DNA of 64,000 nt from JAAUTY01 sp964397305 (GTDB taxonomy: Bacteria > Cyanobacteriota > Cyanobacteriia > Cyanobacteriales > Spirulinaceae). The notes beneath the pieces are model-generated. The model was not told the origin of the DNA. It made no database searches and saw nothing but the letters and a program-made list of their open reading frames with translations. The DNA lies in NCBI GenBank assembly GCA_964397305.1, contig CAYNIP010000011.1:1-64000 (forward strand). The letters are read 5' to 3'. Below are positions 42,774-50,182 of this stretch, piece after piece. A program made the translations under genes and the position numbers. Numbering within the stretch: the first letter of the stretch is position 1; the number at the start of each line of letters is the position of its first letter.

Positions 42774-43757
42774 TCAGCGTCGGGCAATGACTGAGGCGGG
42801 GTACAGTTGTTGCTCCGCCGCCTGGAGGGCGGCCTGCCAGACTTGGTAGCCTTGGGGGCTCAGGTGCAGGCCGTCGGTGGTCAGCTCGGAGCGCAGTTGC
42901 CCGTCGGTGTCGGTAAACAGGGGGTAGAGGTGGAGGTACACGAGGCCTTCGGCCTGGGCCACCTGCCGAATCGCTCGGTTCAGGGGCTCCAGGCGCTCGC
43001 GTCCCAGGCTTGGCCAGCGAGTCGGCAACAGGGATTGCAGGACGATCACTGCTTCGGGGTGCTGCTGGCGCAGCTCCTGGGCGATCGCCCGCAGGTTCGC
43101 CAAAATCGTGGCGTCCTCGGCCCCCTGGCGGAGGTCGTTGATGCCAACCATGAGGTAAATCGTGCTGGGGCGGGTGCTCTGGAGTGCTCGGAGGCGCTGC
43201 CGGACTTGGTGGGAATTTTCGCCGGAAATGCCTTGGTTGAGCCAAAAGGAGCCCCGGGGCAGCCCTTGGCTGGGGAACCACTGGCTGAGGGAGTCGCCGA
43301 GGAGCACCGTGAGGCGGTTATCGCCCTGGCCCTGGGCGATCGCCTGGGCCTCGTGGCGCAGCAACTGCTGCCATTGCTCATGGGTCGGTGGCTGGGTTGC
43401 CGCTTCCCAGGCGGCGGCAAAGCTATCTCCCGGTAAGTGCGTGTAGAGCCGACCGGCCGCAAGGGCGGCGCGGCGCTGCTGGTAGAGTTGCGCGCCGGAG
43501 CGAGGGGCCCGTCCCAGGGACACGGGTTCAGCCAGGGAGACATCCAGGGGCTCGATCAGGCGCTCGATCGGGTGCTCTGGGGGGTGGGGGCTAAACTCCG
43601 GGGCCGGCTCGGGGTCTGCGGGGGCGGCCTCGGGCTGGGCGACAGCCCAGAGCGTTGTGATCACCTGTTGCCACCCCAGCAGCAGGGCGGGGGGCGGCGG
43701 TGCAACGAGGGGCCCGGTCGTCAGGAGGCCGGCAACGAACAGCGTCGGATCACTCAT
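42774..43757 (-). CDS. SGNH/GDSL hydrolase
   Basis: 327 aa from ATG 43757. The catalytic blocks are TVLLGDSLSQWF (Ser), NQGISGENSHQV (Gly), LMVGINDLRQG (Asn) and DGLHLSPQGYQVW (Asp/His). The N-terminal ~140 residues are Pro/Ala-rich with one hydrophobic segment. Unlike the SGNH protein at 39876, all four blocks are canonical, so it is likely an active esterase, probably on cell-surface glycans. Confidence 0.9.
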   Translation of the reverse strand: MSDPTLFVAGLLTTGPLVAPPPPALLLGWQQVITTLWAVAQPEAAPADPEPAPEFSPHPPEHPIERLIEPLDVSLAEPVSLGRAPRSGAQLYQQRRAALAAGRLYTHLPGDSFAAAWEAATQPPTHEQWQQLLRHEAQAIAQGQGDNRLTVLLGDSLSQWFPSQGLPRGSFWLNQGISGENSHQVRQRLRALQSTRPSTIYLMVGINDLRQGAEDATILANLRAIAQELRQQHPEAVIVLQSLLPTRWPSLGRERLEPLNRAIRQVAQAEGLVYLHLYPLFTDTDGQLRSELTTDGLHLSPQGYQVWQAALQAAEQQLYPASVIARR

Positions 43758-43972
43758 GTCCAATTCTTCAGGGGCAGATTTGCGGTGCAGTTGATCAGAC
43801 AGGCAGGATCAGGGCGCGTCCGGATGGCTGGAGTACAAGCCGGGTCCACAGCCGCGGGGCGATCGGGCCCTCGGCATCCCCACAGCGGCCTGATCCCTGG
43901 GGCGGTTGTTGGCTGGCCTGCGTCAACTCCCTCTCCCCCTCTGGCTCCCCGACTCCCAGTTTTAGAACCAGT

Positions 43973-45643
43973 TTAGAACCAGGGGCCGGGGGCTGTATCC
44001 GGAGGGGTATCGGTGACTAATTGCCCATAGTCCAGTTTGAGGATGCGGTCGGCGAGGTTGAAGTAGCGATCATCGTGACTGATGGCCAGCACCGTCTTGC
44101 CGCGATCGCGCAACTCGGGCAAGAGTTGCCGGTAAAACACCTCCCGAAACGCTGGGTCTTGATCTGCGGCCCACTCATCGAAGAGGTAGAAGGGTCGATC
44201 TTCCAGATAGGCCACCAGCAGGGCGAGGCGCTTGCGCTGGCCTTGGGAGAGGGCGGTGGTGGAGAAGCGATCGCCCTGCAAGCTCACCTTATGAGCCAGT
44301 TGCAAGCGCTCCAGGTAGGTCTGAACCTGAGCGGCCAACTCTGGCTGTTGCCTCAAGCCCAAGAGGCGATCGAACAGATAGAAGTCACTGAAGATGGCGC
44401 TGAAGTGTTGCCGATACCACTCACGATTGGCGGCGGTAATTGGTTGCTCCGCCAAGTAAATGGCCCCCGCCTCGGGCGGATAGAGGCCGACTAGCAGCTT
44501 AGCCAGGGTTGACTTGCCGCTGCCATTGCCGCCGACCAAGAAGACCAATTCCCCCGGCCCGAGCTTGAGATCCAGGGGGCCGAGGACAAAGGGCTGCTCC
44601 TCCCCCGTGGTCCCGTAGCGATGGACGACGCCCCGCAACTCTAGGGCCAGCCCCGGGCGACTATTCCTGGAACCTGCCGCTGGCAGCCGCGCTCCCAGGG
44701 AGGTCTCGTGCCCCTCGACTCGCTCGCCCAGACCGACATCCAGCGCTGCCAGCTTGCTCAAGGCCACATCCGCCTTGCCCAGCAGGGGCAACTTGTTGAC
44801 AATATTTTCCAACGGGCCGATCAGGTAGGCGAAGGCGAGGACACAGGCCGCGAGGAGGTCGGGCTCTGCTGGGCTCAGGGTCGGGAAGCCGAAGAGGATG
44901 ACGCCAATGGCGACAAAAAAGATGAGCTTGCCGGTGCTGTCGGTGGTGGCAAAGAGGCTCAGGCCCTGCACATTGTGCCGGCGAAAGGCCTCGGCGGTGA
45001 CTTGTAACTCGTGGTTGAGAAAATCCTGGCGGCGATCGCGGTGGAGCTTCAATTCCTTCACCCCCTCCGTGATCGCGCGGAAGTGGGCAAAGAGGGCATC
45101 TTGGCGATCGCGAGCTTGGGCGAGCAGATGGCGGCCGCGCTGAAGCAGCAGGCGCGTGCTACTCCCGGCCAGGAGGGAGAGGGCGAGCACGAGGGGGATG
45201 GTTTGCCAGACCAGCAGCGCGATGTAGACCAGGCAGCCGGCGACGATCGCCAGGTTAATCAACAGGAAGGGCAGGACGTAGACGGCATTGGCAATGGCCT
45301 GCACATCTTCCGTCAAGCCGGCCAGGAGGCGAGCCGAGCCCAGGGCCTCCAAGTGCTGCAACTCGGCGGCCAAGATGTGCCGACTGAGGCGCAACTGGAG
45401 GGCAAAGATTGCCCGCTGAGAGAGCTGGATCAGGGCAATGCGGGCGAGGACACTGGTGCTCAGAGCGATCGCCGCCAAGCTCGCAAAGGCCCAGGCCAAG
45501 GCCCCTAAGGATTGCCCCGGCCGGAGAGCCTGGCCGATCACCGCGATCAGCCCCGCGCTACTCGCGCCACTCAGCAACCCAATCGCCACCGCCGCCACCA
45601 TCGCCAGCCAGGACGATTGCCACAAAAAGCGAAACAGTCTCAT
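43973..45643 (-). CDS. Cyclic-peptide-type ABC exporter (fused permease-ATPase)
   Basis: 556 aa. Six membrane helices in residues 1-300, then an ATPase with VGGNGSGKSTLAKLL (Walker A), a divergent signature TTALSQGQRKRLALLVAYLE, and FYLFDEWAADQDPAFREVFY (Walker B and D loop). The last block is the hallmark of the TIGR01194/YojI-PvdE-SyrD group, which exports cyclic peptides or siderophores. No NRPS, RiPP precursor or siderophore gene is adjacent. It lies 5 bp after the pyrR stop and may share its transcript. Confidence 0.9.
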   Translation of the reverse strand: MRLFRFLWQSSWLAMVAAVAIGLLSGASSAGLIAVIGQALRPGQSLGALAWAFASLAAIALSTSVLARIALIQLSQRAIFALQLRLSRHILAAELQHLEALGSARLLAGLTEDVQAIANAVYVLPFLLINLAIVAGCLVYIALLVWQTIPLVLALSLLAGSSTRLLLQRGRHLLAQARDRQDALFAHFRAITEGVKELKLHRDRRQDFLNHELQVTAEAFRRHNVQGLSLFATTDSTGKLIFFVAIGVILFGFPTLSPAEPDLLAACVLAFAYLIGPLENIVNKLPLLGKADVALSKLAALDVGLGERVEGHETSLGARLPAAGSRNSRPGLALELRGVVHRYGTTGEEQPFVLGPLDLKLGPGELVFLVGGNGSGKSTLAKLLVGLYPPEAGAIYLAEQPITAANREWYRQHFSAIFSDFYLFDRLLGLRQQPELAAQVQTYLERLQLAHKVSLQGDRFSTTALSQGQRKRLALLVAYLEDRPFYLFDEWAADQDPAFREVFYRQLLPELRDRGKTVLAISHDDRYFNLADRILKLDYGQLVTDTPPDTAPGPWF

Positions 45644-45648
45644 GCACC

Positions 45649-46191
45649 TCAGCCAGCCGCGCGGATTAATTCTACGGCATCGCGGCCATCCTGGGCTTGG
45701 AGATAGACCTTGACCTGTTCCTCCAAGGCTGTGGGCAGGTGCTTGCCCGTGAAGTCGGGATGAATGGGCAACTGGCGATGGCCGCGATCCACCAACACGG
45801 CCAGGTAAATCGTTTCGGGGCGGCCGTATTCGATCACCGCGTTCAGGGCCGCCCGAATGGTGCGCCCCTTGAAAATCACATCATCGACGAGGACGACACA
45901 GCAGCCGGTCAAATCCAGGGGGATCGCGGTGCGGGCCGGGGTCCGCAGGCCTACCCGGTCGAGGTCATCGCGGTAGAAGGTAATATCTAGGGCCCCAACC
46001 GGTACGCGCACTTGTTCGAGCTGCTCGATCTGGGTCGCTAGCAATTCTGCCAGGGGCACGCCGCGCGTGTAGATGCCCACGAGCACCAACTGGCCCAGGT
46101 CGCCTACTTTTTCGATAATCTCCGAGGCGAGCCGGGTCAGGGTGCGGCGAATCTCGTCCGCTGTGAGAATTTCAACAATCGGCGCTGGCAT
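45649..46191 (-). CDS. pyrR: PyrR, pyrimidine operon regulator / uracil phosphoribosyltransferase
   Basis: 180 aa from ATG 46191, the usual length; an upstream GTG would add 17 residues. EILTADEIRRTLTRLASEI, GIYTRGVPLA, and the PRPP loop VVLVDDVIFKGRTIRAAL identify PyrR. The protein can attenuate pyr mRNA and also shows UPRT activity. No pyr biosynthesis gene is next to it, so its target is elsewhere. Confidence 0.93.
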   Translation of the reverse strand: MPAPIVEILTADEIRRTLTRLASEIIEKVGDLGQLVLVGIYTRGVPLAELLATQIEQLEQVRVPVGALDITFYRDDLDRVGLRTPARTAIPLDLTGCCVVLVDDVIFKGRTIRAALNAVIEYGRPETIYLAVLVDRGHRQLPIHPDFTGKHLPTALEEQVKVYLQAQDGRDAVELIRAAG

Positions 46192-46321
46192 AGCCCTCAG
46201 GTCCTCGTCGAGCTTGAGCGTTGGGGGTGTCGTGACGACCACACCCCTGCTGGGCGCGCCGCCACAGCAGCGTCGCTGCCACGAACCTCAACCAGCGCCA
46301 GGTCTGTCAATCGGTCGGCTC

Positions 46322-47254
46322 CTACTGGGGCGTAATGTAACCCCGCGAGACATACTCGCCCGGACCAATCTGAGCCCAGTTGGCGTTCGTCAGGTCGCTG
46401 ACCCGCACCGCTGACCCGTTGCTGAGGCGGCGGACAATCGTGAAGCGCGTCCCTGGCCCACTGCGGACATTGAGTATACTGTTGCCGCTGATCACGCGGT
46501 AGGTTCCTGGGCTTGGAGAGGTGAAGGAGGCGGCGGCCACCTGTCCGCCCATCGCGGGGGCCGCCGCGACCGTGGGGGACGAAGACTGCAAGGCCGCCAG
46601 CGTGCGTGGCCCCGCAATGCCGTCTACAGCTAGCCCGGCGTCCTGCTGGAAGGCCCGCACGGCGTTCAGGGTATTTTGGTCAAAGCGGCCGCGACCGTTG
46701 CCGTCGGGGCCGTAGCTGACGGTGTAGCCCCGGTTGCGGAGCATGGTTTGCAGCTCCGCCACGCGATCGCCCGTGGAGCCCAGGCGGAGATTGCCCGTGC
46801 TGTTCGGCAAGGAGGCTTGGGGTTGAGAGGTTGGCGGCGCTTGGGAGGCCTCGCCCCGCAGAGCCGTCAGGGTTTGCAGCCCCACCACGCCATCCACGGC
46901 TAGGCCAGCCGAGGCCTGGAAGCTCCGCACCGCCGTCAGGGTTTGGGGCCCGAAGACGCCGCGACCGCCCCCCTCGGGGCCGTAGAGAATCGCATGGCCG
47001 CGGTTGCGAAGCAGGGTCTGAACTTCAGCCACGGCCTCACCTCGCATGCCCTGGGTCAGCAGTTGGGCGGCGGCGGGGTCAGCGACGCTGAGCACGCTCA
47101 AGATGAGGAGAGCTGAGAGAGTGCTCAGCCAGGTCAAACTCGTGAGGTTGCCCCAAGGGCGGTCCGTGAAGAGTTGCAGGGCCGACAGGTCGTATTCAAT
47201 GCCCTCGGCCGCTTCGCGAGCGGCATATCCCTGGATATAGGCAAGCGCGTCCAC
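46322..47254 (-). CDS. Peptidoglycan-binding protein, two PGBD repeats and SH3b
   Basis: 310 aa. The start MDALAYIQGYAAREAAEG precedes a membrane helix or signal near residues 42-62. Two PG_binding_1 domains follow (AEVQTLLRNRG...GPQTLTAVRSFQ; AELQTMLRNRG...QNTLNAVRAFQ), then a C-terminal SH3b domain (YRVISGNSILNVRSGPG). It should bind the wall in the periplasm. The unusual pre-helix leader is shared in outline with the protein at 58369. Confidence 0.88.
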   Translation of the reverse strand: MDALAYIQGYAAREAAEGIEYDLSALQLFTDRPWGNLTSLTWLSTLSALLILSVLSVADPAAAQLLTQGMRGEAVAEVQTLLRNRGHAILYGPEGGGRGVFGPQTLTAVRSFQASAGLAVDGVVGLQTLTALRGEASQAPPTSQPQASLPNSTGNLRLGSTGDRVAELQTMLRNRGYTVSYGPDGNGRGRFDQNTLNAVRAFQQDAGLAVDGIAGPRTLAALQSSSPTVAAAPAMGGQVAAASFTSPSPGTYRVISGNSILNVRSGPGTRFTIVRRLSNGSAVRVSDLTNANWAQIGPGEYVSRGYITPQ

Positions 47255-47394
47255 AGTGATCTACTCCTTGTCTACAACGAATGTCTAGCAGGTGTTTAGC
47301 AGGAAAACTTTGGCTTTGCGGCTGGGCAACCCTCGGGCAGCTAGCCCGTTTTTGGCTGCCTAGGCCGTTATCTCGCCATTCTAGCCCGCCTGGC

Positions 47395-47949
47395 TCAGGA
47401 TGGCTGGAGGGACTTGAGGCAGGCGGGCCTCGCTTTGAGCCGTTGGACATACTCGGCGATCGCCGGATAGTCGGCAAAATCCATGGTCAGCATCAGCGTG
47501 GCATAGATGAGCAGCGAGCCCACGGCTACATCCGCCACTGACAAGCTGGGGCCCAGGAGGAAGGGCTGGGCCCCTAAGCGGTCCTGTAAGGGGGCCAACA
47601 GCTTCGGGGTTTCCCGGTCCCGATTGTCAGGGACAAACAGGCCGGGACCCAAGGTGGCATTGGCAAAGTGAACCCATTGGGTTATCGGAGCCCGTGCAGC
47701 TAAGGAGGCGGGCAGGTGGCCGTGCTTTTCGGCCAGGTAAAGCAAAATCGCCCCGGACTCCCACATCGTCGTCTCGCCATCAACAATGGCGGGCACTTTC
47801 CCGAAGGGGTTAATCGCCAAAAACTCGGGCTGGCGGTGTTCGCCGTTACTCAGGTCGAGTTGCACAAATTCGTAGGGAAGATCAAATTCTTCGAGATACC
47901 AGCGCACGATCGAGGCTCGCGATCGCGCTCCCCCGTATAGTTTGAGCAT
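47395..47949 (-). CDS. Glutathione S-transferase
   Basis: 184 aa. N-terminal thioredoxin-like domain with LKLYGGARSRASIVRWYLEE, FGKVPAIVDGE and the glutathione contact WESGAILLYLAE; C-terminal helical domain with LSVADVAVGSLL. It is of the bacterial beta/theta-like type. The ATG at 47949 is chosen; longer frames upstream look spurious. It is divergent from petJ across a small dyad. Confidence 0.93.
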   Translation of the reverse strand: MLKLYGGARSRASIVRWYLEEFDLPYEFVQLDLSNGEHRQPEFLAINPFGKVPAIVDGETTMWESGAILLYLAEKHGHLPASLAARAPITQWVHFANATLGPGLFVPDNRDRETPKLLAPLQDRLGAQPFLLGPSLSVADVAVGSLLIYATLMLTMDFADYPAIAEYVQRLKARPACLKSLQPS

Positions 47950-48036
47950 CCGTCTCCCTCCAGTGATAACGAGGCTCTTGCTTCCCCAGTCTAGAGTTTC
48001 CTGGGTCAAAATCACCCCCCGCTGCAAGTATTACAG

Positions 48037-48052
48037 CCTGTCTTTTGACAGG
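48037..48052. promoter_or_regulatory. Perfect inverted repeat upstream of petJ
   Basis: CCTGTC TTTT GACAGG is a perfect 6-bp dyad about 80 bp before the petJ start, in the divergent gap with the GST gene. It may be an operator. Copper control of petJ by PetR is known elsewhere, but I cannot match a PetR site here. Confidence 0.45.
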
Positions 48053-48129
48053 TCGCCCAGGGTCGCTGCACGATGCCTAAAGCGATGGTCTGTATTTGCG
48101 CCTGATGCTTGTAGAGGAGGTCTAGTTTT

Positions 48130-48462
48130 GTGAAGCGTTTTGTGATTTGTGCCTTGGCGGTGCTGCTGAGCCTGACCGCGCTGCTAGCCCAGCCGGCCCT
48201 GGCGGCTGATCTGGGCAAAGGGGGGGCTGTCTTTGCTGCCAATTGTGCTTCTTGTCACCTTGGCGGGGGCAACATTGTGAACGGCGCTAAGACGTTGAAG
48301 AAAGCCGACTTGGAAAAATACGGCATGGCTTCGGTGGAGGCGATCACCAATCAAGTCCGTAAGGGCAAAGCAGCGATGCCCGCGTTCCTAGGTCGCCTGA
48401 CCGAGGCCCAGATTGAAGATGTCGCGGCCTACGTCCTCGCTCAGGCTGAAAAAGGCTGGTAG
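48130..48462 (+). CDS. petJ: Cytochrome c6
   Basis: 110 aa with a GTG start and GAGGAGG nearby upstream. A signal peptide (residues 1-25, ALA cleavage) is followed by the mature c-type cytochrome: heme motif CASCH, GGGNIVNGAKTLKK, and AAMPAFLGRL with the axial Met. It carries electrons from cytochrome b6f to photosystem I in the thylakoid lumen. Plastocyanin is not encoded here. Confidence 0.97.
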   Translation: MKRFVICALAVLLSLTALLAQPALAADLGKGGAVFAANCASCHLGGGNIVNGAKTLKKADLEKYGMASVEAITNQVRKGKAAMPAFLGRLTEAQIEDVAAYVLAQAEKGW

Positions 48463-48636
48463 CCGCCCCGGTAACTGAGCAACCCTCGAGCCTGCTGTCC
48501 CGTCTGGCGGCAGGTTTTTCGCTGAAGACCGGGCTTCGACCGCGCCGGACACCACTTCCAGCTCCTCGCTGAGGGAGATAGGGTTGGCGGCGGTGGGCGA
48601 AAACCCCTAGCCGTTTCCTCAAGTCAGACAAGGGGG

Positions 48637-49413
48637 CTAGGCCTTGGAAAGCGGTTCGCCGGTGGCCGAAAGCGTATAACCGCCGGGTTGCAAGTCGGGA
48701 GTCACGCTCACCCGTTGGTCAAACACGAAGCACTCCCCCTGCCAGCGACTGAGGGCCGGGGGCGTTGTTTCCAGATACCGGAGAATACCGCCATGCAGTT
48801 GGTAGACCTGTCGGAATCCCTGCTGGTGCAAGTAGGCGCTGGCCTTCTCGCAGCGGATGCCCCCGGTGCAAAACATCGCGATGGGGCGATCGCCCTGGGG
48901 TTGCAGGTGCTGCTGCACATAGGCAGGAAACTGGCGAAAGTGGTCAAGCTGCGGATTGATCGCGCCCGCAAAGCTGCCGATGGCGACTTCGTAGCGATTG
49001 CGGGTGTCGAGGACGAGCACCGCCGGGTCCTCGATCAGGGCATTCCAGTCGGCCGGGGCGACGTACTCCCCCGGGAGCTGAGCGGGGTTGATGGCCGGCA
49101 GCCCTAGGGTGACGATTTCTGGCTTGCCCTTGACCTTGAAGCGCTCGAAGGGGAGGCGATCGCTAGAGGCGCACTTGCAATCGAGGGCCTGGAAACGGCG
49201 ATCGCCCTCAAGGAAGCTGAGCAAGGCGGCGATCGCCACCGCGGACCCCGCCACCGTCGCATTGATTCCTTCCGGAGCCAGCAGAATCGTTCCCTTGAGC
49301 CCAAGCTGCTGGCCCAGAGCTTGCAGGGCCTCTTGCCACCGGGGCCAGTCAGGCAGCGGGGTAAAGCGGTAGAACGTGGCGATGGTGAGGGGAGCAACCA
49401 GGTCAGTCGTCAT
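48637..49413 (-). CDS. trhO: tRNA uridine(34) hydroxylase TrhO (rhodanese-type)
   Basis: 258 aa. N-terminal domain with GTILLAPEGINATVAGS, then a rhodanese domain with VLVLDTRNRYEVAIGSF and the active loop FCTGGIRCEKASAYL. TrhO (YceA) hydroxylates U34 of several tRNAs using oxygen. The protein ends a little earlier than E. coli TrhO, as in other cyanobacteria. Confidence 0.93.
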   Translation of the reverse strand: MTTDLVAPLTIATFYRFTPLPDWPRWQEALQALGQQLGLKGTILLAPEGINATVAGSAVAIAALLSFLEGDRRFQALDCKCASSDRLPFERFKVKGKPEIVTLGLPAINPAQLPGEYVAPADWNALIEDPAVLVLDTRNRYEVAIGSFAGAINPQLDHFRQFPAYVQQHLQPQGDRPIAMFCTGGIRCEKASAYLHQQGFRQVYQLHGGILRYLETTPPALSRWQGECFVFDQRVSVTPDLQPGGYTLSATGEPLSKA

Positions 49414-49565
49414 CGGGAAGCAATCGGTTCATAGACCTGTCCAAAACGTCAAGGCTAGGCGCGTCACCACCAGGGTTCCGGCCTAATCTTTGCGCCTGTC
49501 CGACCGTTTTTGCTCGGTAAGCGTGAGGGCCGTGAGGGCTGCAACCGGGCCGTGCTTCAACTTCC

Positions 49566-50126
49566 CTAGAAGGGAATATCATCCAGGTCCGCGTCGCTGA
49601 CAGGGGGCGGCGGCGGGGTGGCGGGCTTGGCCGCGGCTTTCTCCCTGGCCTTCGGGTTCTTGGGGGGTTTCGCAGCCTTGGGGGGCGGCGCTTCCTCGTA
49701 GTCGTCGTAGTCGGGGATGTCGTAGGCCGGGGGCTCTGAGCTAGCCGTCGGCAGGGGAACAACATTGCTGGGGGGTGGCGCGGCCGGGGCCGCGGCTACG
49801 GGAGCGGGGCCCGGCTGGGGGCCGTCGGCGGCGCGGTAAATGCGGGAGGCGACCAGTTGGGCTCGTTTTTCCTTGATCCCGTCCGTGCGCTCCACAGTAT
49901 CCATCTGGAGACGCCCTTGGATGATCAGGCGATCGCCCACCTGATACTGTTCCTGAATCTCCGTCGCTAGGTTATTCCAGCCCACCACCCGCAGCCGGCC
50001 TGGTGATTCCCCCTCGCGCGTCCCCGCAAATTCCACGAACATATCGGCCACAGGGGTTTGGTTGTCTTGGGTATAGCGCAGCTTGGGCGCTTCCACGACT
50101 TGTGCCATCAGTACACAACTATTCAT
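49566..50126 (-). CDS. ssb: Single-stranded DNA-binding protein
   Basis: 186 aa. Residues 1-105 form the OB fold (NSCVLMAQVVEAPKLRYTQD, RLRVVGWNNLA, GDRLIIQGRLQMD), in the divergent style of cyanobacterial SSB. A Pro/Ala-rich linker leads to the acidic tip DLDDIPF used to recruit repair proteins. The ATG has GAGGAGG six bases upstream. The gene is downstream of the nucleotidyltransferase/mutase gene on the same strand reading order. Confidence 0.92.
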   Translation of the reverse strand: MNSCVLMAQVVEAPKLRYTQDNQTPVADMFVEFAGTREGESPGRLRVVGWNNLATEIQEQYQVGDRLIIQGRLQMDTVERTDGIKEKRAQLVASRIYRAADGPQPGPAPVAAAPAAPPPSNVVPLPTASSEPPAYDIPDYDDYEEAPPPKAAKPPKNPKAREKAAAKPATPPPPPVSDADLDDIPF

Positions 50127-50182
50127 ATCTGCCTCCTCGAGCCTCCTGGTCGCTGAATCTTGAACTTGAGCACGTTACCGCC

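Noticed and set aside
42391..43281. 296-codon minus-strand frame over the end of a GT4 gene
   Set aside because: Overlaps both a GT4 and an SGNH gene that carry clear motifs; Pro/Arg-rich translation.
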